A stretch of 64,000 nucleotides of DNA from Gammaproteobacteria bacterium UBA4421 (GCA_002389675.1 DGQF01000055.1:1-64000); one strand, 5' to 3'; positions 48,812 to 58,659 are shown, numbered from the stretch's first letter. The notes: generated from the sequence alone by a model not told the origin. Made by a program: numbers and translations.

Positions 48812-51451
48812 ATGAAAAAACGTCCTATAGTAGGGGCTGTTCAAGCTGCCTCGCTAGCGCTTTTCGGCGCTGGCGTCAGTGGCCAGGTTCTGGCGGAAGA
48901 AGGTATAGAAACTGTTGAAGAGGTTGTTGTCACTGGATCACGTATTCAGCGAGCGGTCTCAGATGCGCCCTCTCCGGTCACCGTTTTAACTTCGGAAGAC
49001 TTGGAACTGTCTGGTTTCACAAACGTCGCCGATGTTTTGCGTAATACCACTTATAACTCGTTCGGGTCTTTCCGTGAGAGAAGCGGTACCTCCTTCGGTC
49101 AAATCGCATTGGTCGACCTTCGTGGCTTAGGCCCAGGCCGAACAGCTGTGTTGATCAACGGTCGCCGTGTACCTGGTAATCCGTTCACCGGCACGTCAGC
49201 TGTTGATGTGAACTCAATACCGTTGTCAGCTGTCGAGCGTATTGAAATACTGACCGACTCTGCTTCTGCTGTTTATGGTTCGGATGCGTTGGGTGGTGTC
49301 ATCAACTTTATTATGAAAGATGACTATGAAGGCGCAGAGATCACTGTTGGGTCCACTCGACCATCAGCGGCCGGTGCGGATTCAGATACGTTGCAATTTT
49401 TGTTTGGCGCCAGCGGCGACCGAGGAAAGATTATTGCAAGCTTTGAATGGTTCAAGCGTGATGCCATATTTGACCGTGATCGCAGCTACAGCAAGGCGCA
49501 GGTAAATGGCACGTCATTTGGCGATACGGTCGGCGTCTCTGTTGGCGGTAACACAGGTTTCGTACCGGGATTCCCGCAAAATCCGTTCCCAATCGGCGAT
49601 TGCCCCACAGACACCTATGCAGGTGTTCTCACAGATCCCTTTGGTATACCGGGTGAAGGTTGTGGGTTTGGCTACGCGGATATCTCAGCCCAAACTGGTG
49701 CAGTTGAGCGGTACAGCTCTTTCATCGATGCCAGCTACGAAATCAATGAAAATATGACCGTATACTTAGAAAACCGATATTCGCGTATCGAGAGTTTCGG
49801 GCGTTATGCCCCTGCTGTTGGCTTTTTCTTTGTAGACGAAGGTCAACGTCTGGCCAATGAGCTGGATCCAATCTTGGTCGGTGATCAAATTGATGCCGCA
49901 GACGGAAACGAAAACGGAATGTTGGACCCTGGTGAAGGTTTCTTTGCGTTCCACCGCTTTGTTGGACATGGCCCTCGCGATGACAACACTAACCGCGACG
50001 AACTCGACACAGTGCTCGGTATAGAGGGTACGCTGTTTGATGATAACGTCAGTTTTGACGCCTTCATTAGGCACTATTTCTACAGTGCTGATGAATTGGG
50101 TGAGACCTACGTTTTGAACAGCGTTATTCGAGATCTGGCTGCCAGCGGTGCTTATGACGTGGTAAATCCATCAGCAGCATCAAATGCCGGTGCGGTCGGG
50201 CTCAGCTCAGCCGATGTATTCCGCGACATTAAAACTCAGTACGATCAAGCGGGCTTCTCTTTGACGGGCAGTTTTGGCGAACTTGCTGGTGGCTCCATTG
50301 GTTGGGCTGTCGGTGGTGAAACGGCGAAGGAAACCTACCAAGATCTGTACGACAGTTATCGCGAAGCGGGTAATGTAATTGGTACGGCGGGTAACTCTGC
50401 GTCTGGAGATCGAAAGCGGTCGGCACTGTTTGCTGAATTTTCACTCCCGGTTCTTGAAAATCTTGAAATCAATGGCGCGGTTCGGTACGACGACTATGAC
50501 GATTTCGGCAGCAGTACGTCACCGTCAGTTAGTTTGCGATACGAGCCGTTAGACTGGTTAGTGCTTCGCGCTTCATACAATGAGGGTTTCAAGGCACCTG
50601 ATCTAACCGACCTTTACTCGTCGCAGGCACAAAGCTTTAACGACGTGACGGACTTTCCGCGCTGTAACGCTCAGGGGATCGAACCTGTTGACTGCCCAAC
50701 GTTCCAAGTGGAAAACTTCAGCGGCGGTAACCCCGACCTGAAGGCCGAGAAAGCTGAGAGCACCAACTTTGGCATCATCGTTAGCCCATTTGAAGGTTTC
50801 CGAGGCAGTTTTGACTACTTCACGGTAGACACAACTGATCGTGCTACTGCAATTGGTCTGGGTACGCTTCTGAACTTAGAAGCTTCAGGCGATCTGCCTT
50901 CTGGAACCGCGGTTAACCGTGGTCCGACTGAAGGCGGCGTTCCGGGTGCGATCATCTCGATTCAAAACGTGATTGCAAACGCGGCATCTCTGGACATTTC
51001 GGGTTATGACATGCGTTTAGAGTATGACACTGAAGTCCCATTTGGACTGATTTATGCGCGTCTGGAGTGGTCACACATTGAAGACTACAAATTCCAAGGT
51101 GAGCCCGACGGTGCAACATCAAACTTCATGGGTGAGGGCGGCTATCCTGAAGATCGCATGAACATGAATCTGCGACTTACGCGAGAAAACTGGACCGTGA
51201 ATTACACGATGAACTATATCGGTGAGCACGGGGACGGTGAGCTGGAGAAGTATGATTCGTACAACAGCCACGACATCACGTTGGAGTTCAGAACACCTTT
51301 GGAAGGGCTTGATGTCACCGTGGGTGTCTTGAACTTCACGGATGAAGATCCCACCATAGACTCAATCGGTGGTTATGACGATTCGATCTCAGGTGTTTTG
51401 TATGATCTTTCGGGACGCAGAACGTTTGGTCGGTTGAAGTATTCATTCTAA
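48812..51451 (+). CDS. TonB-dependent receptor
   Basis: Outer-membrane active-transport channel of 879 aa. A signal peptide (about residues 1-28, ending VLAEE) precedes a TonB-box-like EEVVVTGSRI, a plug domain (VRNTTYNSF region to VLINGRRVPGNP, ASAVYGSDALGGVINFIMKDD) and a beta-barrel ending GRLKYSF with a C-terminal Phe. ATG 48812 follows GGGGTG; an upstream ATG-like codon at 48782 has no site. A Fur box was looked for in the 234-bp leader and not found, so iron is not the obvious substrate. A terminator follows directly. Confidence 0.93.
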   Translation: MKKRPIVGAVQAASLALFGAGVSGQVLAEEGIETVEEVVVTGSRIQRAVSDAPSPVTVLTSEDLELSGFTNVADVLRNTTYNSFGSFRERSGTSFGQIALVDLRGLGPGRTAVLINGRRVPGNPFTGTSAVDVNSIPLSAVERIEILTDSASAVYGSDALGGVINFIMKDDYEGAEITVGSTRPSAAGADSDTLQFLFGASGDRGKIIASFEWFKRDAIFDRDRSYSKAQVNGTSFGDTVGVSVGGNTGFVPGFPQNPFPIGDCPTDTYAGVLTDPFGIPGEGCGFGYADISAQTGAVERYSSFIDASYEINENMTVYLENRYSRIESFGRYAPAVGFFFVDEGQRLANELDPILVGDQIDAADGNENGMLDPGEGFFAFHRFVGHGPRDDNTNRDELDTVLGIEGTLFDDNVSFDAFIRHYFYSADELGETYVLNSVIRDLAASGAYDVVNPSAASNAGAVGLSSADVFRDIKTQYDQAGFSLTGSFGELAGGSIGWAVGGETAKETYQDLYDSYREAGNVIGTAGNSASGDRKRSALFAEFSLPVLENLEINGAVRYDDYDDFGSSTSPSVSLRYEPLDWLVLRASYNEGFKAPDLTDLYSSQAQSFNDVTDFPRCNAQGIEPVDCPTFQVENFSGGNPDLKAEKAESTNFGIIVSPFEGFRGSFDYFTVDTTDRATAIGLGTLLNLEASGDLPSGTAVNRGPTEGGVPGAIISIQNVIANAASLDISGYDMRLEYDTEVPFGLIYARLEWSHIEDYKFQGEPDGATSNFMGEGGYPEDRMNMNLRLTRENWTVNYTMNYIGEHGDGELEKYDSYNSHDITLEFRTPLEGLDVTVGVLNFTDEDPTIDSIGGYDDSISGVLYDLSGRRTFGRLKYSF

Positions 51452-51472
51452 CCAAAGCTTGAAAAGCGGAGG

Positions 51473-51501
51473 AATGCCCGGCGTTTGCCGGGCATTTTTT
51501 T
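51473..51501 (+). terminator. intrinsic terminator that also separates SD and start of the next gene
   Basis: Perfect 10-bp stem AATGCCCGGC/GCCGGGCATT, loop GTTT, then a seven-T tract, 21 bp after the receptor stop. GGAGG at 51468-51472 lies on the 5' side of the hairpin, and the ATG of the next gene follows the T tract at 51502. Transcripts that read through could still translate the oxygenase if the folded hairpin brings SD and ATG to 5 nt. Confidence 0.85.
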
Positions 51502-52158
51502 ATGGCAATAAAAGGTTTATTCAGTACGCCGTTTTACAGTGTTTCCACGGAGGAAAGATTGCTGTCAGCGGAGGTGAGTCGTGTATGCCTAGAGCATGAA
51601 AGTGACGCTTTTAAGAAGGCTCAGCCGCCTCAGGGAGAGATCCCCAACGTGTTCGAGAGTCAATTCGATTTTTTGGCATGGACGCCTCAGCCGGTCAAAG
51701 ATCTCAGGCGATTAATACTCAGCCATCTAACCGCCTTCATTGCGGTGGCGAACGAGAAGACACCTGAGGAAATTCAACAATATCCTTTCAGTTATCACTC
51801 TTGGTTTCACATATCCCGCAGTGGTGGATATTTTCGCCCTCACTCACATCCGTTGGCCTCTTGGAGTGCTGTCTTTTGTGCCGACCCCGGGCAATCTGCG
51901 GGCAACGGCGCGAGTGATGGCCACCTTGTTTTTTATGACCCACGACATAATGCTTCGATGTTTCTTGACCGGACCAATCGCGAAATGCGTCGCGAGTTTG
52001 CGTTTAGTTCAACCAAGTTGAAGTTGAACTATGGCGATTTGGTTATATTTCCGTCTTATATGATGCATTTTGTGGAGCCCTACCAAGGCGAAACCCCCAG
52101 GATTACGGTCGCAGCTAACTTTTGGATCAACGAGTTTAATCATGAGCAGAGCAACTGA
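51502..52158 (+). CDS. putative 2OG-Fe(II) oxygenase (TIGR02466-like)
   Basis: Protein of 218 aa of the same oxygenase family as the gene at 47864. The N-terminus GLFSTPFYSVS is typical. Iron ligands are probably in RPHSHPLASWSAVF and MMHFVEPYQGE, and RITVAANFWIN supplies the 2-oxoglutarate side. The ATG has no separate ribosome site; it begins right after the terminator T tract (see finding). The methyltransferase gene overlaps its end by 17 bp. An oxygenase that works with a TonB receptor and methyltransferase suggests modification of an imported compound. Confidence 0.72.
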   Translation: MAIKGLFSTPFYSVSTEERLLSAEVSRVCLEHESDAFKKAQPPQGEIPNVFESQFDFLAWTPQPVKDLRRLILSHLTAFIAVANEKTPEEIQQYPFSYHSWFHISRSGGYFRPHSHPLASWSAVFCADPGQSAGNGASDGHLVFYDPRHNASMFLDRTNREMRREFAFSSTKLKLNYGDLVIFPSYMMHFVEPYQGETPRITVAANFWINEFNHEQSN

Positions 52159-53083
52159 CGCTTGGAGTAATTATTGGGCCTCCGGTAAGACTTCTACTTT
52201 TGGGGGGCTCGACGACTTAGCATCCGGACAATCTTTGGTCGAACTCTGGGGTAGCTATCTTGGCCCTATATCGCCGGGGCATGTCTTAGATGTTGGGTGT
52301 GGCAATGGATCTCTTGGTCAGATTATTCTGCAACTTGCACAGCAGCAGATCTCACCGATAAAAGTGACTGGTATTGATAGTGCGATATTGCCTCAGCTGG
52401 ACCACGGCACGGCTGATTTAACGTTAATGGGTGGTACAGCGGTGGAGACACTGCCGTTTGAAGCTGAGACGTTTGAATTAATCGTTAGTCAATTTGGCTT
52501 TGAATACGCGGCGATAGACGAGGCGTTGGGTGAGATCTATAGGACTCTCAAACCGTCGGGCAAAGTTTTGGTGATAGGGCACCATCGTTCCTCCTGGGTT
52601 TGTCGAGATAGTTTTGATGTCATTCGTCAAATGAAAGAGGCAGAAGATTCAGCGCTGTTGATCAGCGTCGAACGGCTTTTGACTCGATTGAATGAGCTGA
52701 AAATAGCGGGTCAATCCCCCGCGCAGGACGAAACTGCGGAGAAACTCAGAGCGCTGGTCAACGGTACGGTGAAAGAGCTCGAGGATAGCGCCAAAAAGCA
52801 TTCTAACCCCGGTTTTACCATTCAGTTTTTGAATTCCGTGATGACTTTGTTTAAGCAGGGCAAGGGGGATCTAGAGGCGCATCGGGATCACTTAAAAGAA
52901 ATGTCGCGTTCTTTATTTGAGTATCGAGAACGACTAGACAGCCAGAAAAACGTGGCTAGAGATGATGAAGGCTGGGCTGCGATCAGAGCAAGCTTTGCCG
53001 GTAGCGGGTTCCGCGTTACGCGGTATGAGCCGGTGGTGATTAATGGATATCACTTCGGGCACGTGATTGAGGCGTCTAAATAA
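52142..53083 (+). CDS. class I SAM-dependent methyltransferase
   Basis: Methyltransferase of 313 aa with motif I VLDVGCGNGSLG (about residue 55) and motif II VTGIDSAI, and post-I features (FELIVSQFGFEYAAI, IYRTLKPSGKVLVIG). A long helical C-terminal insert (about 165-265; ELEDSAKKHSN and KGDLEAHRDHLKEM) is unusual and may bind the substrate. ATG 52142 overlaps the oxygenase gene by 17 bp, so it is coupled to it. The acceptor is unknown. Confidence 0.82.
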   Translation: MSRATDAWSNYWASGKTSTFGGLDDLASGQSLVELWGSYLGPISPGHVLDVGCGNGSLGQIILQLAQQQISPIKVTGIDSAILPQLDHGTADLTLMGGTAVETLPFEAETFELIVSQFGFEYAAIDEALGEIYRTLKPSGKVLVIGHHRSSWVCRDSFDVIRQMKEAEDSALLISVERLLTRLNELKIAGQSPAQDETAEKLRALVNGTVKELEDSAKKHSNPGFTIQFLNSVMTLFKQGKGDLEAHRDHLKEMSRSLFEYRERLDSQKNVARDDEGWAAIRASFAGSGFRVTRYEPVVINGYHFGHVIEASK

Positions 53084-53105
53084 GGCGATTTAAAGAGCCT
53101 AGCTT

Positions 53106-53684
53106 TCAGGGCCGAACGGGTTTTACTGCGACACTTTTCCCTGACGCAACGACCGTCATGCGGTAGAAGCCCATGGCATTTTTTGTAATTTCAACTTCAG
53201 GTTTGAGCAAGTTTGCGCGGTAGTAGGCTCTTTTGCGTTGAATCCAGCGCTGACCATTGGCGAGAATAAATATAGTCTTGCCGCGCCAACCTGAAAATTG
53301 TCCTGCAATGGTGCTTCTAATCATGAATGGCTCCGAGGACACCATAGATGCGGGCCAAACGCTGTCTTTTTTTGCTGTCAGCTCCACGTCGACCTTTTGC
53401 TCAGTTTGAGGTGTTACGGACAAAGTCGCGAGTCCCTCGGGTGGTGGCGTCGACGTGGCATTGTTGTTGTCGATTGTATGGGCCGAAGCGCAAATGCCAA
53501 GTTCGGCCAGCTGTTCATACAGCTGTTCTTTTTGCTCTGGTTTCAGAGCAGGAACGATTTGCTCGACTGCGGATGCGAGCAGAGATTGAGCGTCGGTCGG
53601 CTCGCAAGTCTGGGCGCTAGCCTGCATCGCCAAGCCGAGCAAAGCTGCGGTCACCGTCTTCTTCAAAAGGCTTCGCAAGCTCAT
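53106..53684 (-). CDS. exported hypothetical protein
   Basis: Unrecognised protein of 192 aa with a signal peptide (residues 1-24, ending MQASAQ). The mature part has three Cys in the N-half, a Glu/Lys-rich helix (PEQKEQLYEQLAELGI), and a C-terminal beta-rich region (GKTIFILANGQRWIQRKR, GFYRMTVVASGKSVAVKPV). GKTIFILANGQRW resembles the small SH3-like fold of other exported unknowns. It overlaps the S9 peptidase stop by 4 bp (ATGA) and is thus probably the next gene on the same transcript. Confidence 0.6.
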   Translation of the reverse strand: MSLRSLLKKTVTAALLGLAMQASAQTCEPTDAQSLLASAVEQIVPALKPEQKEQLYEQLAELGICASAHTIDNNNATSTPPPEGLATLSVTPQTEQKVDVELTAKKDSVWPASMVSSEPFMIRSTIAGQFSGWRGKTIFILANGQRWIQRKRAYYRANLLKPEVEITKNAMGFYRMTVVASGKSVAVKPVRP

Positions 53685-55639
53685 TTACCGAGAGCTGAAA
53701 GAAAGAAGTTACCCAGCTGTTCTAAGCGATTAATCTCCGCTGCTTCTGAAACGAACCCATGGCCTTCGCGGGGTTGGTAAAGCACGGTGACTTTTTGCTT
53801 GCCTGCACCCTTCAGCGCTTTTTCCATCAGCTCTGTTTGAATCGGCGGCGCGCGTTGGTCGTCTAGTCCTGCGGTCAATAAAATAGGTATTTTGATGTTT
53901 GCGGCAAAATCAGTTGGTGAGCGTGAGGATAGATCCTCTTTATCGTTACCAATGACTCGGTTCAGATAACGCACGCCAGATTTTCTTTCTGGGATATCTC
54001 CGGATTCTCGCAGTTCGTTGAGGTCGTAGACGCCGACGTGCCCGGCCGCACATTGATAAAGATCTGGCTCGAAAGCGGCGCCGGCGAGTGCCGCGTAGGC
54101 GCCGTAGCTGCCGCCATAAATGCATACTTTTGATGGCTCCGCAATGCCCTTATCGATAGCCCATTTTGTTGCATCGGTGACATCATCCTGCATTTTTCTC
54201 CCCCATTCACCATAGCCCGCACGCATGAAATCCAAACCATAGCCTCCGGAGCCGCGGAAGTTTACCTGCATAACATTTAGACCGATGCTGGTCAAAAATT
54301 GGATTTCTGCTCGATAGCCCCAAATGTCAAAAGGTCCATGTGGGCCGCCATGGATTAGCATGACGAGTCCTTTGTCTTCTGCAGAGTTTGTGCGGCTGAG
54401 ATGCCCATGCAAAGGCGTGCCGTCTCGAGCAGGGAACTCGACCGGCTCCATGGTGGTGGTTAGCCCCGTCAGTGCAGCATAACTATTGTCGACCATCTTT
54501 ACTTTCTTGGAAGGGATGTCGAGCAGGTAATAACGTCTGGGCTCTTGATCGCTTGCTACCTGTACAAGTGCCATACGATCATCGGAGGTAATACTGTTGA
54601 AGGAGATGAAGTGGTCTGGAAAAGCGGCAACCATAGAGCGATGAGCATCTTCAATGGCTTGGTTCTCGCCAAAATATACATAACTGGGTTTTGGGTCCGC
54701 ATAAAGGGCGCGGGTGAATCCGCGGAAACTTGAACCGTAAACACGTAGCAGATCATAAACGGGGTTTGTGTATATGAGCTTCCTGTTTAGAACGCCGTCT
54801 CTTACAGAAATAGCATACAGGCTGGTGATAGATGTTTCGGGATTGGGCATAGAGGCCAGAAAATCGCCGTTCTTTAGCTGACCATGAACGCTCACTTCCT
54901 CGTCCCATACCTCACCCTCGGAGACCATCTGCCACTTTTTCCCACTTTTTTCGCGGTAGAACATTTGATAATGGTCTACTGCTTTGTCGTTTGAAACACA
55001 AAATCGGGCGTGTGCTCGTTGGTCTAATGCAAATCGACAAAATTGCACGGCGGGGCCATAGGATCGTTGGCTGAGTTTGCCGGTATAGACGTTTAACAGT
55101 GCGGTCGAAGGCCGTTTACTGCCGCGATCAAAGAGCTCCACAACTACTTTTTTTCGGTCTTGTGCGAAGGTGTCCAGAACAAGGGCGGATATCCGTTTCG
55201 TCCGTTTGCCTGCGATAGAACCTGTTTGAGGTCCAGCGTTACCGCCTAATAAAAATTTTTCTTTGGAACCGTCTACGTTAACGGCGTACAGCGCACCTGT
55301 GGCAAAAATTAAATTGGTCATGCCGGGTTGGTAGTTGGGCGCCACTAAGACCCGCTCATTGTTCACCCAATAGAGACTCCCAAATCTCCACGAATCGTCA
55401 AAGTTGATTTCTTTGGTGATTTTACCTGATTCGGCATTGATGATTCGCAGGCGTTGAATTTCTCCCTTTTCCAAAATAAGCGCAAAATGTTTGCCATCGG
55501 GTGAAATCGACATTTCACGAGTGAATGGCCGTGTACCAAAAAGTTTCGCGTTTGCGTTGACTTCAACGCTGCTGGCATGCGCAGGGGTGATGGAAGATGC
55601 GAAAGATAGAAGCAAGATAGTGCAGAGCATTTGAATCAT
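53681..55639 (-). CDS. exported S9 family peptidase (prolyl oligopeptidase type)
   Basis: Serine peptidase of 652 aa. A signal peptide (about 1-22, ending ITPAHA) sends it to the periplasm; a beta-propeller follows. The C-terminal alpha/beta hydrolase has the catalytic Ser in YGGSYGAYAALA, Asp in AGLDDQRAPP and His in REGHGF. ATG 55639 fits the signal peptide; the upstream in-frame extension (62 residues) is inside the divergent leader. It is divergent from the second TonB receptor, so it probably trims peptides taken up through these receptors. Confidence 0.9.
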   Translation of the reverse strand: MIQMLCTILLLSFASSITPAHASSVEVNANAKLFGTRPFTREMSISPDGKHFALILEKGEIQRLRIINAESGKITKEINFDDSWRFGSLYWVNNERVLVAPNYQPGMTNLIFATGALYAVNVDGSKEKFLLGGNAGPQTGSIAGKRTKRISALVLDTFAQDRKKVVVELFDRGSKRPSTALLNVYTGKLSQRSYGPAVQFCRFALDQRAHARFCVSNDKAVDHYQMFYREKSGKKWQMVSEGEVWDEEVSVHGQLKNGDFLASMPNPETSITSLYAISVRDGVLNRKLIYTNPVYDLLRVYGSSFRGFTRALYADPKPSYVYFGENQAIEDAHRSMVAAFPDHFISFNSITSDDRMALVQVASDQEPRRYYLLDIPSKKVKMVDNSYAALTGLTTTMEPVEFPARDGTPLHGHLSRTNSAEDKGLVMLIHGGPHGPFDIWGYRAEIQFLTSIGLNVMQVNFRGSGGYGLDFMRAGYGEWGRKMQDDVTDATKWAIDKGIAEPSKVCIYGGSYGAYAALAGAAFEPDLYQCAAGHVGVYDLNELRESGDIPERKSGVRYLNRVIGNDKEDLSSRSPTDFAANIKIPILLTAGLDDQRAPPIQTELMEKALKGAGKQKVTVLYQPREGHGFVSEAAEINRLEQLGNFFLSALGK

Positions 55640-55875
55640 GAGGCTGTACGAGTTGTGTTCAGTGGGGAAACGATGATAGTGGGTGTCGGTTGGGTCTGTA
55701 AACAGTTGGGCTGGGTGCTGCCGCGGTACCAGTGAACCCGGCTGCTGCCGGTTATTACTCCGTTTAGCATTGCGTCTTGTTAGGGTTTGCGAGAAACTCT
55801 CTAGATGGAGGTTCGTTTGTGACATGTGAACGGTTCACCGGTCTTTATGAGACGCTCAAAAAAAGGGGAAATATT

Positions 55876-58506
55876 TTGGAGATTAAATTGAAATACGCGA
55901 AGGCAAGGTCATTGTCGCTGGGGTTGCTGGCAGCTGCTCTGATGCTACCCGGCCTGCAGGTCTGGGCAGCGGACAGCGGCGGGTACTTAGAAGAGGTCAT
56001 CGTAACTGGTACTAAGAGAACAACCAGTCAGCAAGACACACCGATTGCTGTGTCGACGTTAACAGCAGATGATATGGCCAACACCTTTATTAACGATGTG
56101 CGAGCCGTTGCGGAGCTTGCGCCGAATGTTTTGCTAACCAAGCAGCCTGGATTTAACGCGCTCAGTGGCGGAATTCGCGGCACAGGTTCTACCTCTATTC
56201 TGGTGATGCAAGATACCAGTGTCGGCATTACGATTGACGACTTTGCCATCAGCTCGGTTCAATCTCAATTTGTTGAATTGTTTGATGTACAACAAGTTGA
56301 AGTCTATCGGGGCCCACAAGGTACACTCTTTGGTAAAAATAGCACTGGCGGTGTCATTGCGATTACCAGTAAAAAGCCTGACATTGAGCAATTTAATGGA
56401 GACATTGAAGTCACATATGGGCAGTACGATGCATACGGCGGTAATTCTGATATTGCGAAGATTGCAGGTGCTTTTGACCTGCCGCTGATTGAAGGAGAAT
56501 TAGGTTTTAGGTTTGCCGGTGTGTATGACACGACCGAAGGGTACATGCGTAACGATAAAGATACCGCGACGTTCCCAGATAGTTCACCTTGGTTGGATAT
56601 TAATGGCGTTGGTGGCGCGCCACTTCCGGCAGACATAGCTGGACCTGCCCGTGGCAATGGTGACTGGCTGGACGGAAAAAGTGTGCTGGCTTGGAAAGCC
56701 AAATTGCTCTGGCAGCCGACAGATCAATACGAAGCGTTTTTTACTTGGGAATATTTGCGGGACAACTCTGATTCAGTGGCCAATGTTCACGAGTCGCCGG
56801 CTGGAGAGGGCTTTCTTGTGCCGATCTTCGGATTCCCAGCTATCGGTGATGTCCCTGGGCAAAGTCCTTACAGCACCGGTTCCACCTCCACATTCGGCGA
56901 CAAACATATTGTCGATTCTGATGGCTTTTATTTGACTCAAAAGCTCAGCTTGGAGACGGTTGAACTAAAGCTTATAGCTGGCTGGAGAGAAACGGAGGAG
57001 ACGCTCGCGAGTAATTATGTTGGAGAGTTTTTCCCATTATTTGATGCGTCTAGGAATCTTGAGCGAGAGCAGTCACAAATTGAATTCCGCGCGGTAACCA
57101 ACTTCGAAGGTCCCATCAATTTTGTTGCGGGCGCTGCCTATTTTGAAGACGACGTCGCATTTCGGTCAATCGCCGCGCAGGGTTTTTCGGGGTTTTTCCT
57201 AGGGCCTAATGCGGAGACTGGAACGCTCTTGGATCCAGACGGTTTCGTGAACTTCGATACGGACTGGATTAATGATCCAGCCGTTAACAATCGTGGTCAA
57301 CAGCGAAAATCGTGGGCGACCTATTTGGACGGCACTTACGAGATTAATGAAAAGGTGACCTTGACTGGCGGTATCCGCTACACCAAGGATAAAAAGAAGT
57401 TTCAAGCACTTTCTGGCGGTGGTGCCCCGTGTAATCAATACACCCGAGCGGTTGACTCTGTTGCCGCTGATCCATCCATGCCTTTTGACGCAGCGACCAA
57501 CTGTCTAGATATTCAATCAACACGACTGAGCCGAGCTGGCATTACGTTGGACCAGTATAACCCGCGAGAGAATCCGTTACCTGATGAGCAATTTGCGCTC
57601 AACTTAGACTTAAAGGAGTCATGGGACGAGATTAGCTGGCGGTTAGTGCTTGACTATGATTTGAATGACGACCAGCTGATCTATGGTTCTGTCGCCACAG
57701 GCTATATTTCCGGTGGGTATACTGAAACGTGTTCCACAGCGATAACCTGCGTACCCTATAACGCTGAAACCAATATTAACTACGAACTTGGTTACAAAGC
57801 GGAATTTTTGGATCGCACACTGCGGTTTAATACGGCAATTTTCTACTCCGATTTTGATGATATTCAAAGGAATCAAGTAGTTCCCTATACAAACTCCGCG
57901 GGCACGCCAGCTCAGGAAACGCTGACTGTCAATGCAGGAAAATCGTCGGTTTATGGCGTTGAAGTAGAAGCAACATGGTTGGTGAACGAGAGATTAACGC
58001 TTAAAGGCAGTTTGGGAATTCTTGAGGCAGAATACGATAAGTTTGAGTTTGATCCGCAGCCCAATAACCCGGCGACGGGAATTGTTGACTTCAGTGGTTT
58101 GGATATTCCTTTTGCATCTCCGGTGCAGGTTAATCTAGATGCGACCTATGAACTCCCATTAACAGGGGGAAGTTCGCTCACGTTTAACGCGAATGTGAAT
58201 TATCAGGATGAGGCTGAAACGAGCCCGTTTGATTCGCTTGCATCTGGTGGTGGATCGTTTCTTGCGCCACGCCCGGAAGTGGTTGTCAGGCAGCCCACCA
58301 ATACCCAGATTGAAGAGCGCACAATGGTCAATGCCAACGTGACATGGCGTGATGCTGAACAGCGTTACTACGTTACCGCGTATGGTCGAAATCTTACGGA
58401 CAAGACCAAGCGTGTTGGCGCGAACTCGGTGGCATTTTTGTGGAACTTTACGGTTTATGGCCCACCACGAGAATATGGCATTCGGGTTGGGGTTAACTTC
58501 AACTAA
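55876..58506 (+). CDS. TonB-dependent receptor
   Basis: Outer-membrane receptor of 876 aa. A signal peptide (about 1-33, ending QVWA) precedes a TonB-box-like EEVIVTGTKRTTSQQ. The plug carries QQVEVYRGPQGTLFGKNSTG and VIAITSKKPDI, and the barrel ends in IRVGVNFN. The start is probably TTG 55876, with GGGG 8-9 nt upstream; the in-frame extension upstream has no signal-like start. It differs from the receptor at 48812 (another clade), so it may take a different ligand. An intrinsic terminator follows at 58531. Confidence 0.92.
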   Translation: MEIKLKYAKARSLSLGLLAAALMLPGLQVWAADSGGYLEEVIVTGTKRTTSQQDTPIAVSTLTADDMANTFINDVRAVAELAPNVLLTKQPGFNALSGGIRGTGSTSILVMQDTSVGITIDDFAISSVQSQFVELFDVQQVEVYRGPQGTLFGKNSTGGVIAITSKKPDIEQFNGDIEVTYGQYDAYGGNSDIAKIAGAFDLPLIEGELGFRFAGVYDTTEGYMRNDKDTATFPDSSPWLDINGVGGAPLPADIAGPARGNGDWLDGKSVLAWKAKLLWQPTDQYEAFFTWEYLRDNSDSVANVHESPAGEGFLVPIFGFPAIGDVPGQSPYSTGSTSTFGDKHIVDSDGFYLTQKLSLETVELKLIAGWRETEETLASNYVGEFFPLFDASRNLEREQSQIEFRAVTNFEGPINFVAGAAYFEDDVAFRSIAAQGFSGFFLGPNAETGTLLDPDGFVNFDTDWINDPAVNNRGQQRKSWATYLDGTYEINEKVTLTGGIRYTKDKKKFQALSGGGAPCNQYTRAVDSVAADPSMPFDAATNCLDIQSTRLSRAGITLDQYNPRENPLPDEQFALNLDLKESWDEISWRLVLDYDLNDDQLIYGSVATGYISGGYTETCSTAITCVPYNAETNINYELGYKAEFLDRTLRFNTAIFYSDFDDIQRNQVVPYTNSAGTPAQETLTVNAGKSSVYGVEVEATWLVNERLTLKGSLGILEAEYDKFEFDPQPNNPATGIVDFSGLDIPFASPVQVNLDATYELPLTGGSSLTFNANVNYQDEAETSPFDSLASGGGSFLAPRPEVVVRQPTNTQIEERTMVNANVTWRDAEQRYYVTAYGRNLTDKTKRVGANSVAFLWNFTVYGPPREYGIRVGVNFN

Positions 58507-58530
58507 TCTTCGAGCCGCCATTTAAGAGAA

Positions 58531-58560
58531 AACGGATGCTTGATGCATCCGTTTTTTTTT
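58531..58560 (+). terminator. intrinsic terminator after TonB receptor
   Basis: Stem AACGGATGC/GCATCCGTT of 9 bp with loop TTGAT, followed by a T tract to 58560. It lies 24 bp after the receptor stop, so it should end that transcript. Confidence 0.88.
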
Positions 58561-58630
58561 GCGTATTCTTTTGCCCCTCGCGCAATACATTCCTGAATCA
58601 GAACGCCGCACTAAAATTTAGTTAAAAGGA

Positions 58631-58659
58631 TTGACATTATCAATAAAAGGGAATAAATT
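58631..58659 (+). promoter_or_regulatory. sigma70-type promoter for the DUF5666 gene
   Basis: TTGACA (58631-58636, perfect -35) and TAAATT (58654-58659, -10) with 17 bp between. Transcription would start near 58666, about 50 bp before the ATG at 58718. One arm of a palindrome overlaps the -10. Confidence 0.65.
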
